DNA of 64,000 nt from NCBI RefSeq assembly GCF_030463535.1, contig NC_132899.1, positions 19,367,490 to 19,431,489 of the forward strand, written 5' to 3'. Under the pieces are notes generated by a model. It was given only the letters and a program-made list of their open reading frames with translations. It did no database searches and was not told the origin of the DNA. The position numbers and the translations under genes were made by a program. The first letter of the stretch is position 1. Each line of letters opens with the position of its first letter. Below, piece by piece: positions 12,619 through 24,600 of the stretch. The stretch is from Salminus brasiliensis (lineage: Eukaryota > Chordata > Actinopteri > Characiformes > Bryconidae).

Positions 12619-13619
12619 GAAAATAAAAGAAAAAGAAAATCATGCTGACGTCAAACCCCGACATTTCAAAGTCACATATCTGTCAAAACAGTGGGTTGAC
12701 ATCAATATTAGATATATGTTGAATTATCGCTACGTAACATACCAATGTCTTACAACGCCACTAAATGACATATCTCCCCCCCCCCCCAATCTGGCACACT
12801 CAGGGCGCCAGGAAATGTCACTTCTAACAGTGGCTGCTGCGGCCCGGCCCGGCTCAGAGTGAATTTACTGCTCAAGCACTGCGCTGTGTGTTTGTGCTCT
12901 CCTCCTCTTCCTTGACCTTCTCCTGTTGATGAATATGTATGGGCAGATCCTATCCACACCATCAGCTCCATCTCCGAATGGGGCGAGCAAGAAGACTAAA
13001 ATCAGATCAATCACACAGCGCTGGGGCCTACCGCACTGCACACACTCCACGTGCCGTGGCTTTCTGACACAGGGTGACCGGGGATGGGAATGCGCACGTT
13101 GCTCTATGAAGATATACTGCCCCTGTTGCATTTAGCTGATGACACAGGAAGCCACATTGTTGCTGCAACAGTAACAATTTCCAAGTCGTGTGGCGGTAGC
13201 TGTTGAGGAGCGGGTGGTATCCTGTATCAAAGTGTAAAAGCAGGAGGACGGCTAATTGTGCCCCCCGGGACCAGGAGATCTGGGACAGAGATGTTCCTCT
13301 GTGAACAGCGGTCGTGCAGCTTGATGAACCAGCAAAAAGCAGGCCACTGTCTAACAGTGGAGAAATAACGAGAAGCTGCTACAGCAGCACGATTACATGA
13401 TTACAGAAATTAAACCATCTTAAGCTGCCTCGGTGGCTCTGTCAGCAGTGCATTACAATTCTCTACAGACCTTCAACCTATGTAAACTTTCCATTAAGTA
13501 AAGCAGTCCACAAGAGGGCTTATGTCCCAGCATGTAATACGTAATACATTAATAAATCTAAATATAGACTAAATTAATGATTGTATTGGTCAAACAAATA
13601 AGTATATTATACCCAAAGG

Positions 13620-14075
13620 CTTCTTTTGATAAACAAAAAACCTCAGACACCTGAGGCTGTTTTACTGCCAGGGAAGCTGGTACATTGCACAAAGAGACTG
13701 GAAAAATGAAGGACGACTACCTAGATTCAAACGTGAGCACAACTGGGTGTTCAAACAGGACAATGACCCCAAAAACACACCAAAAAGGGTTGTGGGATGG
13801 ATAAAGCAGGCAGCCTTCAGCTTATGTAATGGCCTTTTATAGTATTACTGTGAACTGTGAAGTCGGTCCATTCCAGGAATCCACCAAATTTCAACAACTT
13901 TTCAAAACTCGACCAAAACTTCAAAACTCTACCAATTCTGCCAAGAAAAGTGGTCAAATATCCAACCGGAACTCTAGCCTCTAGAGAATCTAGCTAAAAG
14001 CTTGTTGATTCCTACCAAAAACATCTGGTTGAGGTGCTACTGACAAATGGTGCATGTTTACTTAAAGAAAATTGA
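13620..14075 (+). mobile_element. Tc1-like transposon remnant, C-terminal transposase part
   Basis: The plus strand reads HNWVFKQDNDPKNTPKRVVG (the second catalytic Asp region, QDNDPKHT in family members) at 13,738-13,800. It is followed by degenerate sequence matching the C-terminal end (AAGTGGTCAAATATCCAACC; GCTTGTTGATTCCTACCAAA). The 5' half is absent. It abuts MITE-like copy A. Confidence 0.75.
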
Positions 14076-14097
14076 CCAAAAGTGAAAACCCAAATTG

Positions 14098-14502
14098 ATG
14101 GACAAAAGTATTGGGACATCTGCTTATTCACAGCTTCTTCTGAAACCAAGAGTAATGGAGTTTATCCTGCTTTTCTTGGAGTAACTGTCTCTACTGTCCA
14201 GGGAAGGCTTTTTACTAGATTTGGAGCATTGCTGTGAGGATTTGATTGCATTCATAAGGTCAAGATGATCACGGCCCTACTTCATCCCCAACTGTGGATG
14301 GAGCACAATCATTCCATTAAACACAGTTCCACAGCTCAATGCTGGGGGGCTTCATTAGGCATGGTGCCGATATGTTCATGTTTATCTACTCCAGAGGGTC
14401 CTATTCTACTGGCAGTACAAGACTTCTCTACAAGGACTGCACAAGCTGTTAGTGTTTATTTGCATGTCTATGTCAGCAATGGCTGCAACATTTGGACATG
14501 TA
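14098..14502. mobile_element. MITE-like DNA transposon copy A
   Basis: Same family as the copy at 63.4 kb. It begins GATGGACAAAAGTATTGGGA, has GTAACTGTCTCTACTGTCCA and CTCAATGCTGGGGGGC inside, and ends near ACATTTGGACATGTA. Non-coding. It directly abuts the Tc1 remnant ending near 14,075. Confidence 0.7.
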
Positions 14503-15004
14503 GCCTATAATATGGGGAAAATATGTAGAAAAACAACAACGGTTAGAACCATGAGTTTATAAAGTACCAAAACATCAGAATGGAAAAACACTAGAAGAAA
14601 GGTTCTAATTCCCTTAGATGTAATTAGCACACTGCGTTTAAGTTCTGATGAGCAGGGACAACACGCTTGGTAGGCGGTAAAGACCACAGTTATCCATACC
14701 AAAACTGCACAAACTCTCCTCAATAACAAGAGCATCCAATTCCCACCAAAGACAGGCCTTGTGGCGATCGGCTGTAACCAGTGCCAGACAAAAAAAGAAA
14801 TTCCACAGTATGTGGACATTACAGCCCTTAGTGGAGGAAGTTCAGTTCTCATGGACTGTGCTGTGACCCTGCAGGATTAGATCTGGACACCCCAATTTAA
14901 TGTTGTTGTGCACCAGTGATCTTTAGAAACCAGCAGCTTGTGATTAATCCTTTGAAATCCAATCACACACAAGCTTCTTCCTGCACTAAAATGGCACTTT
15001 TAGG

Positions 15005-15345
15005 CCTGTTGCCCAACTACACTTAAAAACAAAAGGTGCCAAGAGACTATTGCCATTGAAGAACCACTGCAGTTTCTTTACATTTATATTCTTACCTAGA
15101 GTTCTTCAGAAATAGTAAGTTCCTGAAAAATCGTTTATTCTTATTCATATTTTACTTATCCAAACTGTGCTAAATTTAATGGTTGAAGTTTAAAATTGTC
15201 TGGTTAGTTTCTAATCAAAACCCCAATTCAGTTTTACAGTGTGGTTCTGTAAATAACCATTGCAAAGGATGGTTTCTTGTGCCTGTACGTGAGATGTGTG
15301 AGTGTAAAGAACCTTTTTAACGTTTGAAAAGCTGCTGCCTTTGCA
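15005..15345 (+). repeat. GAACC/GGTTC-rich repeats, two pieces
   Basis: Pieces at 15,017-15,070 (AAAACAAAAGGTGCCAAGAG, TGCCATTGAAGAACCACTGC) and 15,235-15,345 (GGTTCTGTAAATAACCATTG, AAAGAACCTTTTTAACG) match the family at 6.4 kb. The DNA between them may be the decayed middle of one copy or an insertion. Confidence 0.5.
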
Positions 15346-15620
15346 AAGAATCTTCTCCACCAATACTTTATTGACAACGCATGGCAAGGAATCTGAGAGC
15401 TTACCAACATACAGAATATGTCCAGATCCTTCAGATTCTGAGGTGCACCCTCATGGACACTCCTTTTCAGCTCTTGATTTTGAAGTGTGCTTTGGACGAT
15501 TGTCCTTTTGGCAGATGCAACTACTGCCCAGTTTAAGCTCCCTGGCTGAGGCAGTCAGGTTTTAACTTAATATCTGCTGGTCCTTGAACGTCATAATACC
15601 ATGTCTGAAAACATATTTTC

Positions 15621-15878
15621 CAGGGCCTCTGGAAGAAAAACAGCCCCACATCATCACATTCAGTGTATCTAACTAACTCATTCACAGAGTAGCAGTTCAT
15701 AGGTGTCAAAATCTCACTCTAAATGAAGAGTGTGTGATGTGGTAGTATGAAGGGGCATGCAGTGATACATGGTGCAAAGACAATCAAAGGTATCTGGCTT
15801 TGCCAGTGTTGAGGGAGGTGTTTAAGTAGTGTAACACATTTCCAGGGCCTCTGGAAGAAAAACAGCCCCACATCATCA
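15621..15878 (+). repeat. short direct repeat, 40 bp
   Basis: CCAGGGCCTCTGGAAGAAAA plus ACAGCCCCACATCATCACAT occurs at 15,621-15,660 and again at 15,839-15,878, bracketing the first copy of a larger local duplication. The motif resembles part of a decayed DNA transposon, but I cannot assign it. Confidence 0.75.
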
Positions 15879-16628
15879 CATCACATGGTCGTCTAACCAT
15901 ATATCACAGTCCCACTGAGTTCCAGTAATACCTGGCAAACACAACTTGTGGTTATGTAGGTGGAGTCTGATTGTAGTTCAAGAGGAGCTGTGAACCCCGG
16001 TCCCAACGTCTGCAGTTCCTCAACTGTGATTCTTGGAACACTGGGGATATAGTTCCATTGAACTTTAGATATAGGTTAGGTTAGGTCTCTAATTTCCAGG
16101 CAAGGCTTTATACTACATGTTGGAGCTTTGTTGTAAGGATTTGATTGCATTCAGCATCAAGAGCATTAGTGAAGTCCAGATGTTGGATGATCTCCCCCTT
16201 TCCTCATCCCCAAGTCATTCCAAGAGTACTGGATGGAGCACCATCCAACGTTCCACTGCTTCACAGCTCAATGCTGGGGGGGTGGGCAATTCCTGACATT
16301 AGGTATGGGGCCAATTGGTTCATCTTTATCTGCTTCAGATAATACACATGTCTTTGCACATCTGTGTCAGCAATAGGTGCCACTCCAACTGAAGCTGAAT
16401 TAATTTATTAGAATGGGTGTCCACAAGCATTCAGTGTTTTTAACTAACTCATTCACAGAGTAGCAGTTCATAGGTGTCAAAATCTCACTCTAAATGAAGA
16501 GGTCCAAAATACTGGTGGTGTGTGATGTGGTAGTATGAAGGGGCATGCAGTGATACATGGTGCAAAGACAATCAAAGGTATCTGGCTTTGCCAGTGTTGA
16601 GGGTGGTGTTTAAGTGGTGTAACACATT
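15659..16628 (+). repeat. local duplication of about 180-200 bp
   Basis: 15,659-15,840 and 16,430-16,628 are almost identical: AACTCATTCACAGAGTAGCA, GGTGTCAAAATCTCACTCTA, GGGGCATGCAGTGATACATG and CAATCAAAGGTATCTGGCTT in both. The second has about 20 extra bases (GTCCAAAATACTGGTGG) after AAATGAAGA. MITE-like copy B lies directly before the second copy. Confidence 0.85.
16085..16432. mobile_element. MITE-like DNA transposon copy B
   Basis: Same family as the copies at 14.1 and 63.4 kb (TTTGATTGCATTCAGCATCA, CTCAATGCTGGGGG, GGGTGTCCACAAGCATTC). The left end is missing. Its right end is immediately followed by the second copy of a 180-200 bp local duplication. Confidence 0.65.
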
Positions 16629-17340
16629 ATATACCTGCATTTTTCCATATTACATCTTTTAAATGTAAAACATCCTCTCCATTTTTCACATCGTTTCACA
16701 GATGCTGACTTCATCCAATGACATTTTAATTCCTGTATGCCTTGCCTCCCAGTCAGATGCCGAGATGGCTCTAGGTACAGTGGGGCCTCATGTGGCCTTA
16801 TTACACAGGCAGCTGGCAAAGGTAAGGGGCTTCTGTTCCGAGACACACTCGCAGTCCTCCCACAGTAATGATCTCCAAAGGGACCCATTCACTCTGTCCC
16901 AGCTTCGTCCCAGGCAGGGAGAGAGAGGAGGCGATGGATTATGGACTATCCTGAATAGCACTTTCCTTCTGATGTCCATCTTCAAGCTCTGAAAGGTAGC
17001 AGCTGTTTCCCCCATTTCAAACCACATCCCCTTCCAAATGCAATAACATACACCGAAGATGTATGCAGAACAGTGGACTTCGCTGCAGGTAGCATTTTGT
17101 AAGGGGGGGTCTAATTTGGATTTCTGTGGTTTTGTAGGCACTATAAGTGGGGGTGAGCAATGTGGTGATATGATATTATAAAGTAAAGGTTGCAACATGA
17201 GAGTTTTTGCTTTGTTTTTAACAACTGTGTTTCATAAAAAGGCACATTTAAGCTAATTATAGCGAGCCTATGTTAACTATAGTACAGTAACTGCACAGTA
17301 ACAAGCAGATGATTGGGTGTCAGTGTGTTATGTTATTATC

Positions 17341-17800
17341 TCATTTACATTTATGGAATTTGGCAGATGCTTTTATCCAGCAATTTAATCAGGTTCCAGG
17401 AGTAGGTGCATAAGGCAGTTATTGGTGGAGTGCTGTGCTCTTGCCCACACTGTAAAATTTTTAAAGTAAGAGATTACAGAGGAGTACTTAGTACTGCACC
17501 TCAGTTTGGTGAGCAACACATTCTTAGGTCATCCAGCTCATTAGTAAATTAGTAAATGAGGTGCAGCTGAAATTGCTTACATATTTTACATTTTAAATAT
17601 ATAGTTAGTCTGTGTTTTTACCCTTTATTTGTTTACTGTTTATTCCCATCTGTAGGTTAAAACTTCTCCTATTACATGACATCCCCAGACTGGGGAGCTT
17701 TTAAAAAACAGAGCTTTGAGCCCTTGCTGGGATTTGAACTTATGATCCTGTCTCACTTGACAAGCAGGCAGTTAAGGCAGTTGTGCCACTCTAGCGAGTG
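17341..17800 (-). mobile_element. tRNA-derived SINE, probably interrupted
   Basis: The head (17,680-17,800, minus strand) has GAGTGGCACAACTGCC (A box-like) and AAGTTCAAATCCCAGC (B box-like). The tail (17,341-17,460) has the inverse of CATTTATGGAATTTGGCAGA, the same type of tail as the SINE at 40.7 kb. About 200 bp of other DNA lies between. Joining them as one element is inference. Confidence 0.55.
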
Positions 17801-18349
17801 AAATAACAGTGGTTATAAACAGCAGTTCTGAGTAACAGTAAAAACCTTACCTTTTCTGGGCACAGATATGTAGATGACCATATCAGTCTAGTCCATCACA
17901 AAAGGCTCTCATCGGTCTCATCACACCTTCACCTCATACAAACACACTGTGCAGCCTGCAAATACTGGAACTGTGATCTCTGCTCAGTCTGCACCCACCA
18001 CACACCTCACAAACCCACACTACACTTGAATTAACATCTTTCCAATGTCTATATGTAAATAGTACTGTAAACCTTTCAAAGTACATATTTAACCTGTACA
18101 TTAAAAACAGTGTAATGTATGTATAGTGTAAGTGAATGTGTGTGTATATATCCTGGATTTTTATTTAACCACTGTGATGGTCTATGCACATACATTTTTC
18201 ACTCACCTTTACACCTGTGTTAATGTGATGTGACAATCATAATATATAACATTTTGATTTCACAGCTTTTGACTGGCACAACTGCCTCTCGTCTCGGACA
18301 GGAGTCTAAGAACAGGAAGACCTCCTCCCACGTCATAGGTGGGGAAATA

Positions 18350-18455
18350 AACAGTAAACAAATAAAGGGGGTAGAGACACACTAAAGCCTTACAAAATGC
18401 TTTGTGACAACATTCCTTGTGAACAGCGCTATATAAATAAATGTGAACTGAAGAG
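18350..18455 (+). mobile_element. LINE 3' tail-like fragment
   Basis: GCTTTGTGACAACATTCCTT and GAACAGCGCTATATAAATAA resemble the common 3' end of teleost non-LTR elements (GTAAAAGCGCTATATAAATAAA). No coding part precedes it. Confidence 0.5.
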
Positions 18456-21141
18456 AGTTAGGGGAACGTTTAACTAAACTAAGTTGAATTAACCTAAAGT
18501 TTTTGCAGATGGGGAAATCGGGCCATAGTCTGCCATGTATAGAGCACCAGTGTTCCCGCTACACTTCACCATGCTTTCACTCACTACCTTACATTTTAGA
18601 AATGAAATTAGAAATGACAAATCCAGTCTTCAAGTATCACAATGTTATAATTTAGCTAAAATCACCACTCTACAGTCATAAAAGCATGTGATTCGAAGTG
18701 GTGTGTTTTCCTACCTAGTTTTCTCCATGGGAAGAGCAGAACTGCCACTATTTCAGACCATTTCTAAACGAGTGGACAAGGCCCTCAGTGACGGCGCACC
18801 TCTCTTTATCAAAGCAGCTGATCTACACATTAACTGATGAGGGGGGGAAAAAAAAAAAGTGACAACACTGATGTACTTTTCACAAACGCTGAGTGAAGTG
18901 AGGACACGACAGAACTAGAGCAAAGCCCCCTCATCACTGGCTTCATCTGCAAAAAAAAGTGCGTTTGTAAGCTCACATTTACTGGGGGAACGCGTCTCCC
19001 AGTGGATCTAGCAGGGAGGGAATTGGCAGTCAGAAGCAGCGTCTACCGACGGCAAATTTGTCTGCTTCAACCCGCTGTGCTATTATGCGTGGGCAGGGCG
19101 GATTTTCTGCCTGCCTCTCACTCTCCCTTGCTCTCTCCCTCCCTCTCACTGGAGACAAGACTGAGGCAGAGTCACAATGGCAGAGTTTTATTCATTGTGT
19201 TCCGTTTCCCCGCTTTTGTTTCCAAAAGAGACAGCAGCGCTCGCTTCCTCGCAGCTGCACTGCCTTCTTCCCTTCCACAGCACACCCAAGCCCTGAGCTC
19301 ATGCTAACCACATGCGGTTCACACACAAAGCCGGAAATATCTAGGAATTTTCTAGAACGGCCTTAAATGTGAGGGGAAGGATGTGATGGCACAAACTGCT
19401 TAGATTTTGTTGTTCTGTGTGGGTGGATGTGGAGAAAGAGAAGCTGTCTCAGTGTAGTGCAAGAGATGCTCCTCGAGGCATCTTTTAAATTACCAATCAC
19501 GCTCACCCCCGACCACAGACTATTAAATTCTATTCATCAACAGACAATCACAAAGCAGAGAGGACCCAAAAAGCAGAGACGGCGCTTCGAAAGAATGGTA
19601 CTCAATGAGTATTTACTATATTCAGTCAAGCTAGAGCTCAACGTAGGCATACATTGTATGTTTCAGTGCTTTGAATATTGAGATCTAGTGCGCGGCACAG
19701 CGGGCTGGTTTGGTCATTCACAGTGGATGGACAGGATCAGGAAAACATGCTGGTACGCTTGACTCTTTTCCTATAGAACTTAATCCCAAGCGAAACATTC
19801 ACAGCATTTGAGCCCCTATAAGACTTCAGTTAAGGTAGGTTTTATAGTGCAGGAAGACACTACAGGGTGGGCACTTTCAGAGTTCATTTCTACTATAATG
19901 GTGCACATGAGGTACTGTCTCTATGGACCACAGATATTGGTGGACACAGGTATTGGAGACTCCGTACAATTCAGCCAATGTCAAAAAGGAAGAAAATTGT
20001 ACCTGCATTTATTAACTTATTCACAGGTAACACGTTATTTTAAGGACCACCAAAAAGTGGTTTATTAAAGTCTTGGTATTTTTTAAATAAAGCCTGAATT
20101 AGACATTTCTAAATGATCAATTGACTTGAAATGATCAAAGTGAGCATTGAGTGTTATTGTTTATGATTGTCATAAGTGCATAATTGCAAGTATGTAATGG
20201 GAAAAAACCCAACAAGTATAAATAAATCCTAAAATAAAACACATTGTTACCACCGTTATGCACATCATTGAGCATAAAATTACTGCCTAAAGTTGCATGT
20301 TATTAGTGTGCAGTTTGCAGACGCTCATTCATGTGGGTTACAGGTTTATTGCTTTATGTGAGGTTTTTTATTGAGTTAATAAAGTCACTAACAGATCAAG
20401 AAGTGTGAGGTTTAAGGTGAAGTTACATTTACAATAAATAAGTATATGACAATTGATTCAGTCAATTTGCATCACAGATTTAGTTTCTTTTCAGGGTACT
20501 TTGGTTGAAAAAGTATGTGTCAGTATGTGTTCCACACAACAGTTCAGTTTGCCAAGTGTTGTTAAAAAGAGTGCATAACAGGGTGGTAAGTGTTTTCCTT
20601 TGAATAACTGCAGTTAATAATGCAATTTAGTGATTTTCACATAACAGACCTCCAATTGTGTATTACTAAGGCCAGAATAAATAATAAGCTTAATGCATAG
20701 TGAATAAATCATTGTCTAACAACAAATGGCTTTCCTAAACAAAAAACAAGGCCCTAATAAACCCGTAAATTTCTTCCTTAAAATAACATGTTCCTTATTC
20801 ACTCCCTCAGTTACATCTAAGATGTATCGCTGGGGCACTTTGCAGGGATTCAACTACTAACTGTAACCCATTTGCTGCTGCACAATACACTACAGTCTGT
20901 GACAAGGGACCACCATAGGACCACAGCTGACCACTGTACAACTGAACTTTTAAACTATGATCTATGCAAATGGAACTACTTTTATTGTCCTCATATTTCC
21001 ATACTTTCCTTACTGAGGTGGTGTTATCCAGTATTTTATCCTACACAGTGTTTTAAACACTGAAAAACAGAATGCCTGGTTTTCCATTAACTGTCTCCCA
21101 TTGTTATTATTTTGCCTCTCTTAATTGCCCTGCTGGGATTT
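18456..21141. other. intergenic downstream of spata20, no gene seen
   Basis: 18,960-19,310 is CT- and GC-rich with overlapping open frames of about 100 codons on the plus strand (19,002-19,366) that carry no known motif. The rest is AT-rich without recognisable features. Confidence 0.5.
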
Positions 21142-21147
21142 TTTAAT
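21142..21147 (-). promoter_or_regulatory. possible spata20 poly(A) signal
   Basis: The minus strand reads ATTAAA here, about 340 bp past the spata20 stop. A canonical AATAAA follows at 20,991-20,996. Either would give a short 3' UTR. Such hexamers are frequent in AT-rich DNA, so this is only a candidate. Confidence 0.3.
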
Positions 21148-21487
21148 GAAATTAAAAATAATACTTGGGGGCTGGAAATGCAGGGACACAAACACGATCT
21201 CTGATCTAGTGTGTATTCTCACAGTATGAGCGTAACAGGCTCAGCAGATTATAGATGGACGTTTATAAACCGTGCAGCAACAGCTCGGCTACAGTCAGTA
21301 CTTGTGTACCTAAAGTGCACCTACATGGAAGGTGTTTCTGATAAACTAAACTGAACGTGGGTTCAAGGTAAGCATTCCTTGGCGTATGATTCAGAATTTC
21401 TGGTGACTGCTCGCGCCCATACAGTTCTATGAGAGATCTAAGCAGTCTATGTGTGGCTATGAACGACCTATCTGATGACCTATGGTG

Positions 21488-21658
21488 TCACTCCAGTAGC
21501 AGCCTCCTGAGCTCCTCAGGGCAGGTGACGGGCAGGGCACAGGTGAAGTCCTGACACACGTACGCTGTGGCTTTGCCTTCGTGCTGAACGAGGGAGGAGA
21601 GGACTGGCAGCTTCTGGTAGAGGAAACCTTCTGTATTCCCGTCCGCCAGGATCAGAAC
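21488..21658 (-). CDS. spata20: spata20 exon 16 (C-terminus and stop)
   Basis: Codes residues 761-816 and [23 protein letters not shown] through [20 protein letters not shown] and RLLLE. This matches the family end (VLILADG, TAYVC, A/S-C-x-PIT, ELR-LL). Acceptor CTATCAG|GTT. It lies 19.5 kb from exon 15, but phase and homology make it the true last coding exon. Confidence 0.94.
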   Translation of the reverse strand, partial: VLILADGNTEGFLYQKLPVLSSLVQHEGKATAYVCQDFTCALPVTCPEELRRLLLE

Positions 21659-24600
21659 CTGATAGAATAGGGAGTGAAATACAGTGAGAGAGGAGTTAAA
21701 GATAGAAAAGGAGAGGGAATGAGGACACGGAGGGAAAAAAGGAACACAGAGAGGCAGCGTGGAGGAGAGAAATAACAATGATTGTCATAATGATGACAAT
21801 TAGGCGGAAGAATATAGACAGCGAGTGGGAGAGGGCGGCTGGAGAGACACAATCTTAACCCAGTGTAAAATGTACAACTCCATACATCCCTTTGGTAATA
21901 AACCATGATGGAGCACAGAGAGAAATGATTACAGTGGCAGTCCCATCAGTGGCTCATTTCCAGCTGACCGTATACAAGTATATATATATAGTCCCCTCTC
22001 CCATGTGGGGCATGTAGAGTCAATGAAGTCACTACAGCAGGAATGACCCTGACCTGCCTTTGACCTGGAGGTCTCACACATCCAACATTCATGAGCAATG
22101 AAATGACACGTAATAAAGGTTTAAACAGAACAATATTTACAATATATACAGTATACGCTCACAAAGCATTTTATAAGAAAAACAGCCTTATGTTTTCCTG
22201 GCATGGATTCCTAACGCATGTTGGAAAAATCCTTTGAGATCCTGATCCAGGCTCACAAGACTGCACATTGTAATTCCTGTAGATTATTTATTAAATTTTC
22301 TCCAATCATATACAATCCTGGGGAGGCCACAGAACTTCTTAACTAACAAAAAAAATCTATGGCTTTCAAGTCATGATTGGTTGGTATCAACAGGCCTGCA
22401 GTGTGCCAAGAAAACAATCCCCACACCATTACACCACCTTCACCAGCCTAGACTGTTGACACAAGGCTGGTTGGATCCATGGATTTGTGATGTTTGCACA
22501 ATCTGTGTACCTCAGCAGAAATTGAGATTCATCTGACCCAGTTTTGGGGAGTCTGTGCCCACTGCAACCTCAGCTTTCTGTTTCTGGCTGACAGAAGTGA
22601 AACATCACATGGGTTTCTCCTGTTGTAATCCAACCACCTCAAGGTTGGACATGTTGTGCTTTCTGAGATGCTTTTCTGCTCACCGCGATTGTACAGAGTG
22701 GTTTTTGATGTTACTGCAGCTTTTCTGTTCGTTGGAGACTGTTGTGCTGAAAATCCTAATATTTTCATATTTCCCAGAATTCCTATTATTATGATCTGCA
22801 GGAAGCTCCATCTAATTAAGTGATGGGTGGGGTGTATGCAATATACAGTACTCGTTATTATATACAGTACAGAAGTTAGGAATGTTAGACTTAACAACTG
22901 GTCAACATAAAGTCAGTGTATAAGAGCTTGTGTAGCATTAGCTACAGAGATCTACAGAGAGCAACGACATACAAAGCTCAACCTTCAATAATTCAACTCA
23001 TTCAACTATTGATTCTCTCAGTCAGGGTCATCACATCCATCCATGTTTTCCGACCCTCTTATGGAGAGAGAAGCCGGAAATAACTCAATCAGGGTAGAGG
23101 CCAGTCAGGGGGGCAGCTGACAGTCAATGGTTTGCTGCAGGTCCAGTTAACACAGCAGCAGGGATGGACAGTGGGGTGGTCATGCTGGGTTTAAAACTTC
23201 CATAACAAGAGGGAAGACCTGACTGGCATTCGCCTTTCACCCAATAATAAAGCAGCAGGAGGGGAGATGCATGTAGATTTAGCACAGAGAGGAAGTCTGA
23301 GCCACCCTGGAGTCGACGGAGACTGGAGGGAAATGGATGAAAAGTGCAAATTTACTAGCTGTTGCTGCCTTGTCCAAGAGTGCCACCGCAGAGTACCCAA
23401 AAGACAGTCGCAGTTATGAGGAACACACTCCAAAATATGACAAGAGGTTACATTTTAGGACACAGCTCAAGAGGCAGAATGAAGGGCCAACGAGCTATAG
23501 GATCTAGTCTGCCGCCGCCAGCAGTTCTATTTGCTTTCTCTTAACCTCTCCCGACCGTGAAGAAGTTCCACAGTGTGATTTTTTTTGACAGTCATGGTAA
23601 CAAGTCAACCCTGTAAAGCCTGTTCCCAGTCACCTAGGCAGTGCAGCTCTTGGCTGGTGCAGAGAAGTCTCACTGTACTGCAACTCGGAGGCCATAGAGA
23701 ATTCCGCATCATTACCTTCCCGCGAGCAGCCCGGAGCAGCTTCCTGTCAGACGTGTGGGGACATCACAAGGCCTGTCAGCAGCCAGACTCAAAGGGCCAT
23801 GACAGTCCACCAAGGCAGCACATCAATAACAACATGCAGACCAAACACACGCCGCGGCGACACACTCTGGGGTTATGCAAGGTGATTTTTTTCATTTTTC
23901 TTTACAGCTTGTGTCAGAGCTCAGTGTCACTCCGCAACAACACCTAAACATTCTGTCTCACACAGCCTGTTAAAATGGATGCTGAGAGTTTCAACCTGCA
24001 TCAGTGGTTCACTGAATTAGTAAAGTAGTGACTCACCAAAAAGTCAAAATGGGCAGAAGGAGCTAAAAGCTGAAACTGAAAACAGAGTCTGGGGTAATTA
24101 TTGTACTTTACTGTCCTTTTTGGTACCACTGCATAAATTACAATAATAAATATGCAATTCCTCACCCTTAAAAACAATGAATGTTATATATTAACTCCAT
24201 AGCAGCCACTATATTAATAATAGTATTTTTACACTTTCACTTATTTGTTACGTACTACTGAAAATTCAACTTTTAACAACTAGTACTGTACCTTATAAAA
24301 GTATAAAATCCTTGAGGAACTTTTAGAGGTTCTTCTGTGAATGAACCTTTTAAGGTGCTTTAAGGAACCTTCAAGAAAAAGATTTTAAGAAAAAGGTTAT
24401 TCAGGTTCCCCAAAGCACTCAAGGAACTTATATATATACTAACTATATACCTTTTCTATTGTCTTGTACTTGTCATGGTCTTAAAAGCATCGTCAAGTCT
24501 CAGCTATCCAACTCCCCAAACCTCTGGTCTCTGGTCTCAATCAAGTCCAACTAACATTGGCAAAATCTTCTGTATAGTTTTTGCCTTTTAAAGTAATTTG

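Larger units (their letters stand above)
10441..13619. other. intergenic, with a GC-richer patch near 12.8-13.1 kb
   Basis: Besides the SINE fragments and the 65-bp duplication, 12,830-13,120 is richer in GC and CpG (GCGGCCCGGCCCGGCTC; CACGTGCCGTGGC) with a homeobox-type AGATCAATCACAC. It could be a small CpG island, a conserved element or an unrecognised exon. No gene is assigned. Confidence 0.4.

Noticed and set aside
19002..19366. Two overlapping frames of about 100 codons in CT-rich DNA
   Set aside because: Low-complexity Ser/Leu/Pro-rich translation as expected from CTCTCCCT-type sequence. No exon signals convincing enough.
1..21487. Exons of neighbouring genes such as cacna1g, a neighbour of SPATA20 in mammals
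   Set aside because: I searched for long conserved channel-type exons on both strands and saw none. The region looks intergenic, or at most intronic of a gene whose exons are outside the window.
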